From NCBI GenBank assembly GCA_011009095.1, contig VTPC01091012.1, positions 308,773 through 372,772 of the forward strand: a stretch of 64,000 nt of DNA, written 5' to 3'. The notes beneath the pieces are model-generated. The model was not told the DNA's origin and searched no databases. It saw only the letters and a program-made list of their open reading frames with translations. This DNA comes from Ignelater luminosus. Taxonomy: Eukaryota > Arthropoda > Insecta > Coleoptera > Elateridae. Made by a program: the position numbers and the translations under genes. How positions within the stretch are numbered: the first letter of the stretch is position 1; the number at the start of each line of letters is the position of its first letter. Shown here one piece after another: positions 34,889-48,700 of this stretch.

Positions 34889-36149
34889 AGGTTTGGAACA
34901 AAAGTTAATGGACAAACTAACAATTAAGTTTTCATAAACAAAAATTTTTATTTCATTTGTAATTTCTTTATAACTTACTTTTACATTAAATATACAAAAA
35001 GAAAAAACGAAATTAATATAGAGGATTGGGACCTTTTTCCTCAATTATTCTTAATTTTTGTTTTACACTTCTCAACATCTTCTGGACTGTCAAAATGTTA
35101 ACTTTTTTGGAACAGTATTTAATTCTATTCACCAGCTGATCCTTAGTTTTAGCTGCCCACCTGTCCTTGTATACTTCTTTAGCCAAAAGTGCCCAGAAAT
35201 GTTCAATGGGACGAGCTGCTGAGATTAGGTGGGTTCGCCTTTTTTAGTACGAAACCGATATTTTGCTTCTCGAACCACTCAAGCGTTTCCCATGCGCAAT
35301 GGCAGGCTGCAAGATCAAGCCAGAACAAGATTTGGTCTTTTGAGTGTTATTTCTTGATATACGTATCTGTTTTTAGAGCAAATTATTTTGATGATTCAAT
35401 GAAGAGGTTTGATATTCCCTTCTCGCATATGGCAGTTCACACTAAAACCTCCGGTTCGAACTTTGTTTTCCGGGTGTATTTAATGTCTTCTAGCGTGTCT
35501 TTAACATTATCCGTATAAAAACCACAGCTTTTATTTAACGTAGAACAAGAAAAAGCAGAGTACTTTTCATCCTCCATTACTAACATTTTACCCGGAGTAA
35601 GAAATTTTTGACGAAGTAATCGGCACTTTCCAGGGATATCAGCAAGTTGTTTTACTAAATACTTTGGCATTTCTACTCGTTTGCGGTACTTTAAGTTCAT
35701 TTTTTCAAACTCTGAACGATAGTGGTGTATGAAACATTCAACATTCTTGATAATCTTCGGGTACTTGCACCAATTTTCTCTTTTGCAAGAGATTGTAACT
35801 TTTTCACCTCTTGCGGTCCCAATTTCGGTGGAGGTTCTGTTTTCTTTCCACTATTCTGCGGCTTATTATCCTCGAACCATTTAACTATACAGTAAATTGT
35901 CGACTGTCCAATATTTTCGTTTAAAATGCTTCACCACTTGCTTTTTATCTACCTGTCCAAGCATTTCTTAACCCGTTTATGTAACGTTTCTTGTTCTGAT
36001 GATTTTATAATGATGACAAATTTGAAAATAAGTGTTTTATTAACAATTAAGTTGTCAAAACAAATGCCTCCAAAGTTTAGCAAGATCACATATGATTCAA
36101 CAGTGTTATTCTAAAGTGAATTTTGTACATTTACTTTCGTTCCATACCT
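34889..36149 (-). mobile_element. Tc1/mariner-type element, 1.26 kb
   Basis: Inverted ends AGGTTTGGAACAAAAGTTAA and AGGTATGGAACGAAAGTAAA are flanked by TA (34887-34888, 36150-36151). It carries a full-length but broken transposase in the minus sense. It is a different family from 8870-10175: the ends and proteins do not match. Confidence 0.93.
35025..36080 (-). pseudogene. Tc1-type transposase with several stops
   Basis: An N-terminal helix-turn-helix region lies around 35750-36000. The catalytic domain has LVMEDEKYSAF (first Asp), ILFWLDLAACHCAWETLEWF (second Asp) and NPPNLSAARPIEHFWALLAK (Glu kept). At least three in-frame stops occur in the middle; the first replaces the Trp of VLVWxAI. 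It ends RIIEEKGPNPLY. All three acidic residues survive, so decay may be recent. Confidence 0.88.
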
Positions 36150-36335
36150 TAGTTAATAAAATTCTCTTTTTATGTATGTATTACAAGTAATAATTTATTG
36201 AGCAAATTCATAAAATCTGTTCTACACTGTATTGCCACAACATCCTTAAACTCTTCGCACTTATTATTATCCCTATAAGCAAGAATCCAGATAACAACAT
36301 GCACAACTTAACAGTAAAAAAATGATGATAATATA

Positions 36336-36924
36336 CAGTGTGAATATTGCAACGCATAAAATTCATATTTTTTTATGGGCAAATATATTGGAAAACCCTG
36401 AAACAGGTCGATTGTCTGTTATAAAGATACACATTTTAATGTTGCAATTACCTTTCAGCAGACATTTGTTTTAAAGCAATGGTGTCATCGTCAATTCTTT
36501 TAAATGGAAACCTTCCCCAATTTTTTTCACCATTTCAATAGACCTTGTTATTGCCTCAACGATACTATAAAAATTTTTGTACCTTACGTAAGAAAATTTC
36601 TGAGTAAAAGTTAAAGAAATTTCCAAGGTGCAAAAAAAAACAAATATTCTGCAAATACATTACTTAATTTCAACTATTAGCCTATTACCCCATCATTTAG
36701 CAATGAGAGTACATGGGGTCTATCAAAAATCAGGAAAAAATCAGACGATTTCCATTTAAAAAATTGACAATAACGTCATTGCTTTGAAACAAATGAATGC
36801 TGGAAAGTGATTTCAACATTAAAATGTGCATTCTTGTAATAAAAATCGACCTGTTTCAGAATTTTTGGATATACTTGTCCATAAAAATAATATGAATGTT
36901 ATGCATTACTTTATACTCACGCTG
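36336..36924. mobile_element. 590-bp foldback MITE
   Basis: Ends CAGTGTGAATATTG and TCACGCTG are inverted. The arms (36336 to about 36512 and about 36748-36924) pair over long stretches, for example ACACATTTTAATGTTGCAAT against TTTCAACATTAAAATGTGCA. TA precedes the left end. No coding potential. Confidence 0.8.
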
Positions 36925-37214
36925 TTCAATAATTTAATAATAATGACCTTTATTTAGCATTTAACTAAGCTTATATATTATAAAGTTTACAAATCCTTAT
37001 TCTAAAAACAGATAAAAAAGATATAAATTTTACTGTTACATTCCTTTGTTAAGTGTAAATATCACATTTCAGTCTGTTGGCCATTCTAGCCTGCAATAAC
37101 AATTTAGTTTTACTACAAGTTTAGAATGCAATATGACATGTGTCATTTAGAATGACTGAATTTTGTGATTACATATTTTTTTTTTTGTACGACTGCCTCT
37201 CAAATTACAAGTTG

Positions 37215-37345
37215 TATATCTTGTTGTCACTGTCAAAAATTGACAATTATAAACATTTGCAATAAATCTGGCATATCAATATTGTAAAGCTGTATCGATG
37301 GTATAACAGATTCATTACATGTACCTACAATCCTGGACAATTTCA
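37215..37345 (+). repeat. dispersed repeat shared with 2885-3010
   Basis: GTCAAAAATTGACAATTATA, GTATCGATGGTATAA and TTCATTACATGTACCTA align in the same orientation with the copy near 2885-3010. Around it, 36930-38480 shows only AT-rich sequence. Confidence 0.65.
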
Positions 37346-37891
37346 TTTTTAATTTGCCGTTGAAAGTCTTTCCTTTCTATTTTTTTAAAATACAGTGTGC
37401 AAAATATATTGTATACAACTCAAGTGAAAAGTGTCTTTTTTGACCTCATGGGATTTATGGCATGAGCGACAGAGTAAATGCCATAAACCTCCTACTTGCT
37501 CAAAACGCTACACTTAACACTCTTGTTATCTAAATAACTATTATCTACAACTTAAATAATGAATCCATTATTCAACACTGTTGAATTTGATTCTCTTTGA
37601 TAATTGCAGATAAACTATCATATTTGAGCATATATAATTATTTTGAAACTTAAATTATCGCAACACTTGCCTTCATCCTTGTGCAAAATAGCCATTACAT
37701 GCTTGTTAAATAATATACTATTATAACCTGTTCTCTTTTTACTTGTACAATATAATTAATAAAAGTATTTGAATTAAAACAATATCACTGTAAACATTAA
37801 ATAACCATATAAAATACATATAAATAGTAAGGCAGTGAGGTAATTTTATAAAATCTGATATGAGTTTGTTAGGCCACAAAAATAGAGCTTA

Positions 37892-37962
37892 TAAGAATAA
37901 AAGTAGGAATAAGAGTAAGAATAAGAATAAGAATAATAATAATAATAAGAAGAAGAAATAGA
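37892..37962. repeat. AAGAAT / AAT / AAG microsatellite
   Basis: Imperfect (AATAAG)n passes into (AAT)5 and (AAG)3. A (TTA)n tract follows at 38000-38018. Confidence 0.85.
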
Positions 37963-38532
37963 GGTTGATGGTATAGTAATAGTTTAGGAACACTTATAGT
38001 TTATTATTATTATTATTCTGAAGAAAATAATCCAGTGGCCACTTAAAATGCATTAAAAGTTTCGTAATTCTCATTTATTTTAATTTATATATTTTTTTCT
38101 TTTCAGAACATTTTCATCATAGAATTAAAAATATATAAAATAATATTAATATTGTATAAACAATTGTATAAATGTAAACTGGTACAGTCAGAGTCAAGTG
38201 TCTATTACACTCTGTTTCAATATTAAAGAATTCAGAGTAGACGATACAATATTTTTGTAAGTGTTGGCAATATATATAATGATTTTTGTGCTTTTAGGTT
38301 GTAAACCTGAATTTGCTGTACATTTGTTGTACACTTCAAAAAATTAAGTCAAGTCAAAGCCTATTCTGAATTCTATAATACTGGAACAGACTATATCATT
38401 TTCAAACTGCTGGGATGCATTCAAAAGTAGTCCCCGGTTATCCAGGTGTCAACTGAGTGAATCATAAGCGTTCAAAAACGGTAGGAGTGTAACATCGGTA
38501 ATGGACTGTCACCTGTTCATAAATGTCGAAGA

Positions 38533-39143
38533 CAGTGGTTCTCAAACATTTTTTGTATACGCCCTCTTTTTTTTCAACTTGGATAAACCTTCACCCCCAT
38601 TAATTAATTATCAGTTAGACAGCGTTTTAATTGGTAGTATTACTAATTATATTAATTTTTACATACTTATTTATGTTATTTCAGCTTTTTTTTTTTGCAA
38701 AGCCTACTAAATCATTCAAAAGTTGCACATCATCATAATGCCGCAACACTACTTATTCGTTCTATCACTTTAGTGAAATCAATATTACCCGAGCTGATAA
38801 GAGATCTCCAGATCTGACAACTTTACAACTTTCTGACTCTTTCTGATGATTGTCCTGCATTCGCAGATTATCAGATGATCTTATTAGCATGTTGTTTTGC
38901 AAAGGAGGTTAAGAGTGGTTTAGAAAGCTTACTAGAAATGGGTGAATAGAAGCAATACAGCATAGAAAAAAACACAGAGCAGGTATATTACAAAGAGGTT
39001 GGTAGGAAAACCTGTCCTAAAGGGCTTAAGACAGAAATAGTTAACTTTACACAATATTTTCTTGGTTGTCTGGTTGTCACACCCCTCCTATAAAATATTA
39101 CGTGCTCCCCCTGAAGAGGCGCGCCCCTGTTTGAGAACCAGTG
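38533..39143. mobile_element. hAT element, non-autonomous
   Basis: Left end CAGTGGTTCTCAAACATTTT and right end TTTGAGAACCAGTG form the CAGTGGTTCTCAAA inverted end widely seen in hAT elements. Flanks GTCGAAGA and GTCTAAAA agree at 6 of 8 positions. No transposase was identified. Confidence 0.85.
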
Positions 39144-39713
39144 GTCTAAAAGCTTTAGTAAGTGTCATGCATAATTATTACAGTCTGGTGTAATCTGTGT
39201 AATTTTTGTTAATTTGTCACTCGTTTGCTACATACCTAAAATAATGGCTAAAAACATTAATAGTACTAATTTTAATGTATCTTGAAATAAGAACAGATTT
39301 TCTTTTTAATTTTATGTTTTAAAACAAATGTAGCAAGAACAGTTTTCAACTCATCTCCACTTTCCTCATTATCCATAAAAGAAGTACCCATCACAGAATT
39401 GTTTACTATAATTAATGTAAATGTTACTGCAGAGCAGCAGTATTTTGTAACTTAACTGCATGGGGTGCACAAACCAAGTGATCGCTGCTTGATTGTTTTT
39501 TGACAATTTCAACCAATCAAGCGGCGATCACATGATTTGTGCACCTCCTGAAATTAGGTCACCAGCTACCACTTCTGCACTTTCATATATGAGATACAAA
39601 AGTCAAGTTAGGTTACAGATAAATCACCCAACACTTGCATTCATAAATAATGATTTTACCAATGCTGTTTGTAGCTAACTTGAGGCCAACACAAAAGCAC
39701 AAGTTGTTAGATG

Positions 39714-39796
39714 CTAGGCATCTTCAGATGATGATGAATCTTCATCAGCTTCTTTCAATTGCGTGAAGAAACTATTAAGTTGTTTTAATGCTACAC
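39714..39796 (-). CDS. eIF4G: eIF4G unit 1 last exon with stop
   Basis: 83 bp, phase 1 in, ending in TAG at 39714-39716. It encodes [18 protein letters not shown], then an acidic Ser-rich tail (DSSSSEDA). The end matches [20 protein letters not shown] of vertebrate eIF4G1, so the C-terminus is complete. Confidence 0.94.
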
Positions 39797-42700
39797 CTGT
39801 AATAATAACTCAAATCACTGCTTTGCCATGCAATCAAGAATAACTACAAACCTTTTCCTTCCTGTTCAGCAGGGTCCTTACTGGCTTCCCAGGCTACAAA
39901 ACTTTCGTGTGCAAAAACATTTTCTTCATAAAGTTTATCACATATTGCGAGTAAAAGGCCTGTTCAAAATAAAAACTATTTAATACTAACTCTCCCCATA
40001 TGCAAATAAAACATAAAATAAATGTAGAAAATTTGTCACTGTACAGCGTATTGTAATTCATAGTAAAGATAAAGTGAATATAGCAAACACACGGGTTACG
40101 ATATCTACACTACTAAACTTCATGACAGCTAAAATCTAGCAGAATAATAATAATTATGATATTAGTGGTTAATAATTATAAGTTCAAGCAAACTTACCTT
40201 AAGTGAAGTTCGATCTTAATTATATTTTGACTACACCTCATAAATAATTGAGATTGAACTTCATTTAAGGTAAGTTTGTTTGATCTTATAATTATAATTT
40301 TGGCCTTATCTCGTAAATAATTAAGTGTAGATGTTTAAAGCAGGTTGCAACAAGACTTCAATAAAATAATATTTGTCTGATTACCAGATAAGAACACAAG
40401 TTCTAATGAAAAACATTCATAAATTAAAAAAAGCTTATACTAAACCAAACATAGTCTTAACTAGGTCCTTTTCGGGAGCTAATAACCTATTACAAACCAT
40501 AACAAACATGTTAGAGTTGATTGACCATCCAACTGCAAGCCCAATGGTATTAAAACTAACACTGGATGTCCAACAATGGATGTCCAACAATGGATGTCCA
40601 TTGGACGTCCAAATTTCGGCGGATGGCTGTCCAGTGGACGTCCGTTTGTCACAACTTTGGACATCGTACGGACGTCCGTTACTGGACGTAATTTGTACAT
40701 TTCTTTGTACGTAATTTGGACATAATTCGGACAATTCTTGTACATAATTCGGACGATTCTTGAACATACATAATTCGGACGATGTTTGGACATAATCTGG
40801 ACGACCTTTGGGTATAATTTGGAAGACTTTGGATAACAAATGGATGTCCAGGTGACATCCACCAACGGTCGTCCAGTGGACGTCCAAACGCGGACGTCCA
40901 ATGGATGTCCAATTTACGTCCATGGACGTCGGGACGAAATCTGGAAGACAAACGGATGTTCACTGGACGTCCGATGCTATATGGGATATGATGTGGTATA
41001 TTTGCAGTTGTATAAATAAGCTGTCAAAAGTTTCTCATAAATCTTTAATTCTCTCAAAATAACTTAACAAGGTCCTTGCCACACAAATATTTCAGCCAGA
41101 AATGAAGAATGGAAGAACTAACATGAAGCTAACATCCGTTCTTAGCTGTTTGTTTATTTGAATCTCCTGTTCCTTCATAATTAACGTTTAATACTACTAT
41201 GACAGCCAAAGTTAAAAACACACACTGACCTGTCGCCAACAACAATAAAATTGCCAGTTTGTATGTCAACTGTTTTAAACTTAAGTCTAAATTTTTAACA
41301 CTTTAAAGAATTCTAATACTAGAGTTGGATCCCATGTATTTTTGTACTTGAGTAAAGATAAAGCACCTTGAAAAGCTCTCTTAATTCTAACATTGTGAGT
41401 CAATTTGACTCGGCTATTTGTAATCCATAGCCATTAAGCAAGGTAAATGAAGAGCCTCTTTGAAACTGTTTTGTCAAAAGCTCTTAACAAGTTTTCTACC
41501 AACATCATGAAAAAAATGATATTCTTAATGGAACAATACTCCCACCAGGCCACCACAGTCTCAATGTAGTCGTATTGAGTAAGAGTTGATTCAGATATGG
41601 ACGATAAGCAATATTTATTGCTTATGGAGAGGTGCTTGTCTTGCAATTCTTCCCCAATAACCTCCCTACCACCAGGAAAAGGTTCTTAGATAGTAGATGG
41701 AAGTTTCTACCCTGTACAACAAAATTGTGATAAAAAATCCGAGGAGTTCCCTATGCATTCTACAAAACCATTTGTTTGGTGCTAAGAATAATAGCCCAGT
41801 CACTTTATACTTCACCTCTAAAAAAATCCGACTGAAGATTTAACTTCGGGATTCTCTTTATTTCGCCGTCGAAAACAGTCCCTCAAAAGTCCATAAAGCC
41901 AACTGGACGGCTACAGAAGGTCAAAGGTCACAAAAGTCAGTTTTTCTCAAATACCTTGTAAACTATTGGTTTTATTTTAATTTTGGTCATTATAAAATTT
42001 GTTCATGAGCTAAATCTACACAAAAAAGGTCCTATACAAAATTCACGTAAAACCAATAGTTTTTGAGATATAGGGCTGAGAAGTTTCGGAGCAAAGCGCA
42101 TACTCCCCTATATTGTGTTTGACGCCGAAATAAAAAGAATCCCGAAGGAAAATCTTCAGTCGGATTTTTTTAGAGGTTTGGCCTTTTTTTTATAAAGTGA
42201 CTAAGAGATTAGTTAGTTTTAATTTAGGAATATTTGATTTAACCTAAGCCTTACCTTTAGAAATGTAGATTTTTTTATGTCATACAACAAACCAGAATGT
42301 TACCTGGTCAGGTGTTCAATAAAGAACATTATACAGTGTGTTCAGCAAAGAATGAGACAGCGCGATATCTCGAGAACGAATGCAGATTTTAAAATTCTGA
42401 AAACTTTGTTATAAATGTAAGGTAGGGGCACATATTTTGTGATAAAAAGTTTTTAAATTAAATGCGTCACTGCCAGGCGGCGCTACCTAACTTTTTGGAA
42501 TTTGCAACATATTTGTGATAACTTCCCTTATAACTGCTACCAATCTATCTGGTTTACTATTAGGGAAAATAATAATTTTTATAAATTTAAGACAAAGATG
42601 TAAAAGATTGTATTCTGTAGAGATAATAAGCAAATTCTTCTACATTTCTGAAAGGTCTTTTTAAATGTCTCCACAAAAAGTAGTCTAAAGGAGTTAAATC

Positions 42701-45700
42701 AAGAGAACAAGCTGGTCATCTTATAGAACCATTAGTACCTAACCATCGTCTCGGAAATATCCTGTTCAGATGGTCTCATACTATGTTACTGTTATGAGCA
42801 GGAGTGCCGTCTTGTTGAATATACATCACCAGCCGCAAATTTAAATTAAAATTTTCAAGCAAAAGAGGTAGCTGATGTATTAAGGTACTAATGGTTCTAT
42901 AAGATGGCAAGCTCGTTCTCCGGATTTAACTCTTTCAGACTACTTTCTACAAACTAACACCCATCTGATCTTCGATCTTAAAAATTTAAGGGCATTCCCA
43001 TGCAAATAAATCTTCTCCATAAAAACGTTCTCAAGAAAATAAATTTTCTTACAATCATTTTGACAAACTGAATATATACAGGGTGTCCATGGATGGGGTT
43101 ACAAAGAGGAAAAACGTTTTTAATATGCGTTTTACAGAAAAAAGTTATTCTTTATAAAAAATTCTGCTTTTCCCAAAACGTCCAAAAACACTGGCGAATA
43201 TGATGACAGTGTGTGGGGGAAATGGTTTCTAGCTTTTAAAATTTCAATCTGATCTGCATATAAGTGGGGGTATTACAACACTTAATTTTATTTACAAGAC
43301 GAGGCCAAAATACAATAAAAATTGTAGTAATAAACAGTAACCTACCTTGAGGATGTTTTAATTTATTAATAAGGGCTTGTAATGCATATAAACATTGAAG
43401 TTCATATGGTTGTTTGTTATCAACGAAACGGTGCAACAAATTATATTTTCCCTGAAGAATATCAGTCTTCAGTTTCAAATTGACGATCGAGTCCGTAAAA
43501 CATGCTGTCGCTAATGTTCTAATAAACTGGTTTTCTTTGACACAGTCACCCACGTTAGCCTATTAATTAATTAATTAATGCAAAGATGTTTACGTAGAGA
43601 AATTCACACATTTTACTTTAATAAACTTACAGTAATCCAGTTAATTATGTCATCAAAGGAAGTGCCAGATTTAAAGAAGGCCAGTAATTTGTCATAGATT
43701 TCTTCATATGACAGTTGACTTTGACCATATGAAGAGCTGTGACTTTTACTAATTGGACATGAATTGCCTGCTTCCAGCAAGAAGCCAAAGTTCTAAAAGT
43801 AAATAAAACAAGAAATTACCAATGACAATCACCAGAGGTCACTAAGTAGTAGACCGTGGCCAAGGTCTGTAAAATAATAGTATGCTATGAAAAATAGATC
43901 ATCTTATACGTTTCTCCCGATAAGTTCATTCACAAACGTCAGCTAATACTGAAAAATACACATCTACGAAATGTGTTCAAAATCACATTCAAAACTACCA
44001 TTACTGCAATCAATTTTTAACAATTTCTTAATTTCCAATATAAATTGTTACTCTATAAAATAATGAAAATTGGACTGTGGCCAAGGTCCGAAATAACAGT
44101 ATGCATAATTGGAATGATTTTAATAAGGCATTGCTTGCTTTTTGTGAAAATGATTCCAGTGCATATCTGATTATTGTAAAACTAGAAATTTTAATTTATT
44201 AACTTTTCCAGGTTTAGAAAATGAAAAATAAAAAGCAATAACACTTACAAATGCAATATCTTTTCTCTATAAAAAAACCTATTTACACTTTTGCCCTAAA
44301 ATAATCAGGGGAACTGATATTTGTAACTATTTGGTTTTGTATGGAAAAAGTACATGTCTCAATTATAGATCAACACATGGTATGTAATAAGGTTAAACTC
44401 TTAAACAACTTAGAAACATACCAGCAAATGAGCAAACACATCCAGAACAGAATATTCCCACTTACCATTTTTCTACTATTACTAAACAGCTTACTAGCAT
44501 AAAACTTTTCTGTTTTTGGGTGAAAACCATGATTATCAAAAAGCAGTTTTCAAAGTGACAGCAAATTTAACGTGCCATACAATGTTGATATTTGTCATTT
44601 CATATTCTAATACTTTAATTTGACATATTGAATTGTCTATCTTTCTTGTTTATGGCCAACTGGAGAGACAAATTTTGTGGATCACTTGTTACATATTTCA
44701 AATTTTTATTTTATCATACAAGTATGAATTTACTTATGTACCTCAATTAAAAATAAAAAGTGACTACCTTTGATATGTGCCAATTGAAATTAACTTAAAA
44801 AAGCATTGTGTACCTTAGGGATGCTCAGACTTGTAGTGTCTGCGATCCACGACAAAATATTTAGGCAACAAGCGATCGACTGCCCACTACTAGGACTAGG
44901 CTAGGACATAATTACTAACGAAAAAAACACAGATTTCTGAAAATGCTATCTGCATGTTCTCATTTCCATGATCGACTCCAAAAACTCTCGCGATCAACTG
45001 TTTGTGCACCCCTGGTGTACCTTAATAATAAACTTTCCAGAACATAAATCAACAATAATATAACAATTTCATTTACGCAAGTGCTACATAAAACTTATAT
45101 TGATATTTTATACAAAAAAACATTAACAAAGGAAAGTTCTAAATTGACTATTAGCATGTTGAATGTAGTAAAAAGCTATGTATTACCAGCAATGGACTTA
45201 TGCAACTAAAAGTATTATGTATTCGCAGATATATATTTTAGACAAGATTAGCTCATGTTTTGCCAAATAAGTCCACTAAACCAATGCTTTTTCTTGTCTT
45301 TTTTTGCTTTTGCAGAAAAATTTGTGCGACCCATCGGTGGGTCGCCCACCATATGGTTGTGATTCGTTCCTTGTTGGTAGAGCAATCAAGTTGAAAGCTG
45401 CAAATGCTTATTAAAACTTGCATATTCTAATGTCTCACTTTTGAGTGAGATACAGTGTTGTCAACCCCCCAATATGTCAGAATATCTTTAATATTCCTTT
45501 AATACACTAACTTACATTTTCTTTGACGAAATTGTCGACCTCAGATTCCGGCATGTAATTAGCAAACGTAAAACCAGAATTATTCCAACTATTTTGCAAG
45601 AAGTTTGGACCTTTTTCTTGAATTATCAATTTGAATAATAGTATTAATAGTTTTGATGCATGATTTTTCCTAATCAGCAAACCAAAGGATTTGTGCAAAT

Positions 45701-48700
45701 CTTTCAACGTTGCAGCTTCTTGACATAAAATAGGAGCTAAAAATAAAATTGTGTAATTAGTAACTGCTTTCAATATTAATACATGCAGTATGCAATATGT
45801 AAAACATCTATCGGTCGTGTCAGAAAATAAAGCATTTTAAACTATAAACACGCTTACAAATAAGTTCTGCTACATAATCCCATACTCTTGGAATATCAAT
45901 AACCCATTCATCGGCTTCTTCTAAAACAGCTTCTAGACCAATGCAATAATCTTGTAACGAAAGTGTTCCTAATTTTATAAGTTGAGCGAATAAATATCCG
46001 GCTCGCAACCTAGCAGTTTTCGATCGTTCTAGTACACTAATATACCTAAAATCAACATTTAAAATCAGTTATTAAAGAAAGACAAATTGAACTCTATTTG
46101 TTATACCCATAGGATACTAATTGTGGAAGCGCAGATGGAGAAATAGATGATTTAATATCTTGTTCGCATTCTTGAACACTACAACAATCATTCAGGTACT
46201 CTTCTAAAATATTCTTTATCCTACGCTCCAGGTATTCAGGACTCAATTCAACAGGAGCAGCTACAGGAATAACATTAGGAGTGAGAGGTTGAGCTTTTGG
46301 TATGCTTGGAACGGGGGCTGGTGCAGCTTTACGTTGTGCTGCTGTAGAACTATCACGAGATCTGTGTTGTGAATCAGAACAAGAACCCTGTCCACCTAGA
46401 ACAAGCAAAAATATGTAATAAAAAAAAATGATAAAATAAAAATTGTTTACCTTCACATGGCTGCCTATAATTTCTTTCTTTAGAATTGTATAGATCTGTA
46501 TCAATGGGTCTTAAACCTGAAAACAATAGTAATTAAAAAAAAAAGCTTTAAATGAAATTCACCTTTCCATTTATACCTAGAGAGGACCTCTTCTCACCGT
46601 CAGTGTTAATGGTTTCTAAAGCAGCACGCATATTGGCAGAGTTAGTAAGTGGTGGCTGTGATGGTGTTTTAATATTTGAACAACGACGCCAATTTCCAAA
46701 CATATGACTTGATCCTAATGGTTTGTCCATCATTGGCTGTATAAATAATAAGATAAATAAAATAAAATATTTATTTTTGGAAAACAGGAACTTACAAGTT
46801 TATTCTTAAGTTTATCACTTTGAACAGTAAATGGTGTACGGCTACCACGTGATGTAGCTGTAGACCAGCCTTCATCATTACTAACGTTTCTCCGCTTCTT
46901 GTCGGTATTTGCGTTCATGTTACCGCCTCCACCATCACCGCCGCCGCCGCCTCCGCCACCAGTTCCTCTCTCATCTCGTCTAGGCGTCATAGGCACAGAA
47001 TTGAACGCCTAAAAAGCAATATTAAATTAAGAAAAAAAATAAAAGGAAGAAAAAAATAAATGTTACTGTACAAAGTATTGCATTAGTCATAATGACACGA
47101 ATGAACATGGCAAGTACAGTGTTTTATCTTCACAGTACTAAATGTCACAATAACTTATTACAATTATGTGAAGCTGGGACTGTGATTTGTTGCTCTAAAT
47201 GAAGTTTTAATAAAACTAGATGCTAACTGCACAAATTTCTGAATATTTTAAATTATTTGAAAATAACTAATTGACGTGTATAAGCATAATAGCAAATATG
47301 AATACTATAGAATCCTCTAGACTTACTTGTTGAGTAAGATGTTCATTTTCAGCTTTTTTCTGTATCTGATCTATGGTTTTTGGATTCTGGTCTGGTCTGT
47401 GAGGTACCCATTTTAAACCTCGTAAATCAATAACATCTTGAATCATAAATCTATCAAAAGAAATTGTTAGTCTTACAATAAAATATACTCTATTATTCAA
47501 ATTAAAAAATTCAATCAGAATCAATCAAAGCAATAAGGTAAATTTCTATAGATATAATACTACAACAGTAGAACCTGTTATTCAAGGTAACATAAGCTGG
47601 TCTTACCTTGGATAATCGAAATCATGTAGAATATAAAAACATTACACTAAAAACCTAAACAAGTGATATGCCCCATGAATAAATCCTTACAGCAATTAGA
47701 ATGGAAGAAGAATATGAAAATATACTCCAAGATTATGGGAATAAAATGATTAAACCAATGCCATGCTATAATTTAGCGGTGGGCAACCAAAGCCTGATTC
47801 AGGCCTGCAAATATGTCATGGGTCACAAGAGAAACGATATATCAAGTATTTAATTGCATATATTCTAAAGTTTCATTTGTTAACTATGTTCCTTCTTTAA
47901 TGAAGAAGTAACTGTATGAAATATATTGTAGCAGAAGGTACCAAGGTTGACCGCTGCACTTTGCATGTTTGTTTGGGCCAACAGTGGACCTCACAGAATA
48001 AAAAACCTTTTTCATGATGGGCCAGTACAACACTTATACAAGCTAATTTACACTCTGTGTACTGGTTGCCCCATGCTGGTTACCCACTGATGTTATAATT
48101 AACTTCTTATTCATTTAATAAAAAATTAAAAAATACATATACAGTGAGCGGCTAAATTATGGAATGAATTAAATAAAACCATAATAATTTTTTTTTTATA
48201 AAAACCCCGAGGCACGTCTATTTTATTTTGTTTTTTGCCGTTTTTCCCGTGCATCCGATTTTTTACAGGGTGATTCTAAAAAGCTGCACGAAAAAAAAAT
48301 TATTTTTTTTTAAATGGAACACCCTGTATATTTCTACAGATTTGGATAAAACCTTGTCTCACAAATACAGTAATGTAGATATTGATGGGTCTATCTTTAA
48401 TAATAACGGAGATATAGTCAAGACATTTGCTAAAACACGTTAAGATGGCAAAGATACCCTCATTTACCTGGTGTCACTTGAATGTCATTGGTTTTCTCTA
48501 TTAAATTATATACATGACAAGCTTTATATAACTTTAGTCCTTTTTCTTTATTGGATAACATTTTATGTTAATAAAAAATTGATTCAATTGTAAATACATA
48601 CTTACTATATAAAAGAAAAACATAATAATATAAATCCTATTTCAATACAGTTTATAAATTTTTGCCTACCAGATAGCGCTGATTTTAGGATCTGTATGAA

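Noticed and set aside
40373..40963. Frames of up to 162 codons on both strands
   Set aside because: They arise from the GGACGTCC array, which codes repetitive DVHWTS/RPLD peptides in any frame.
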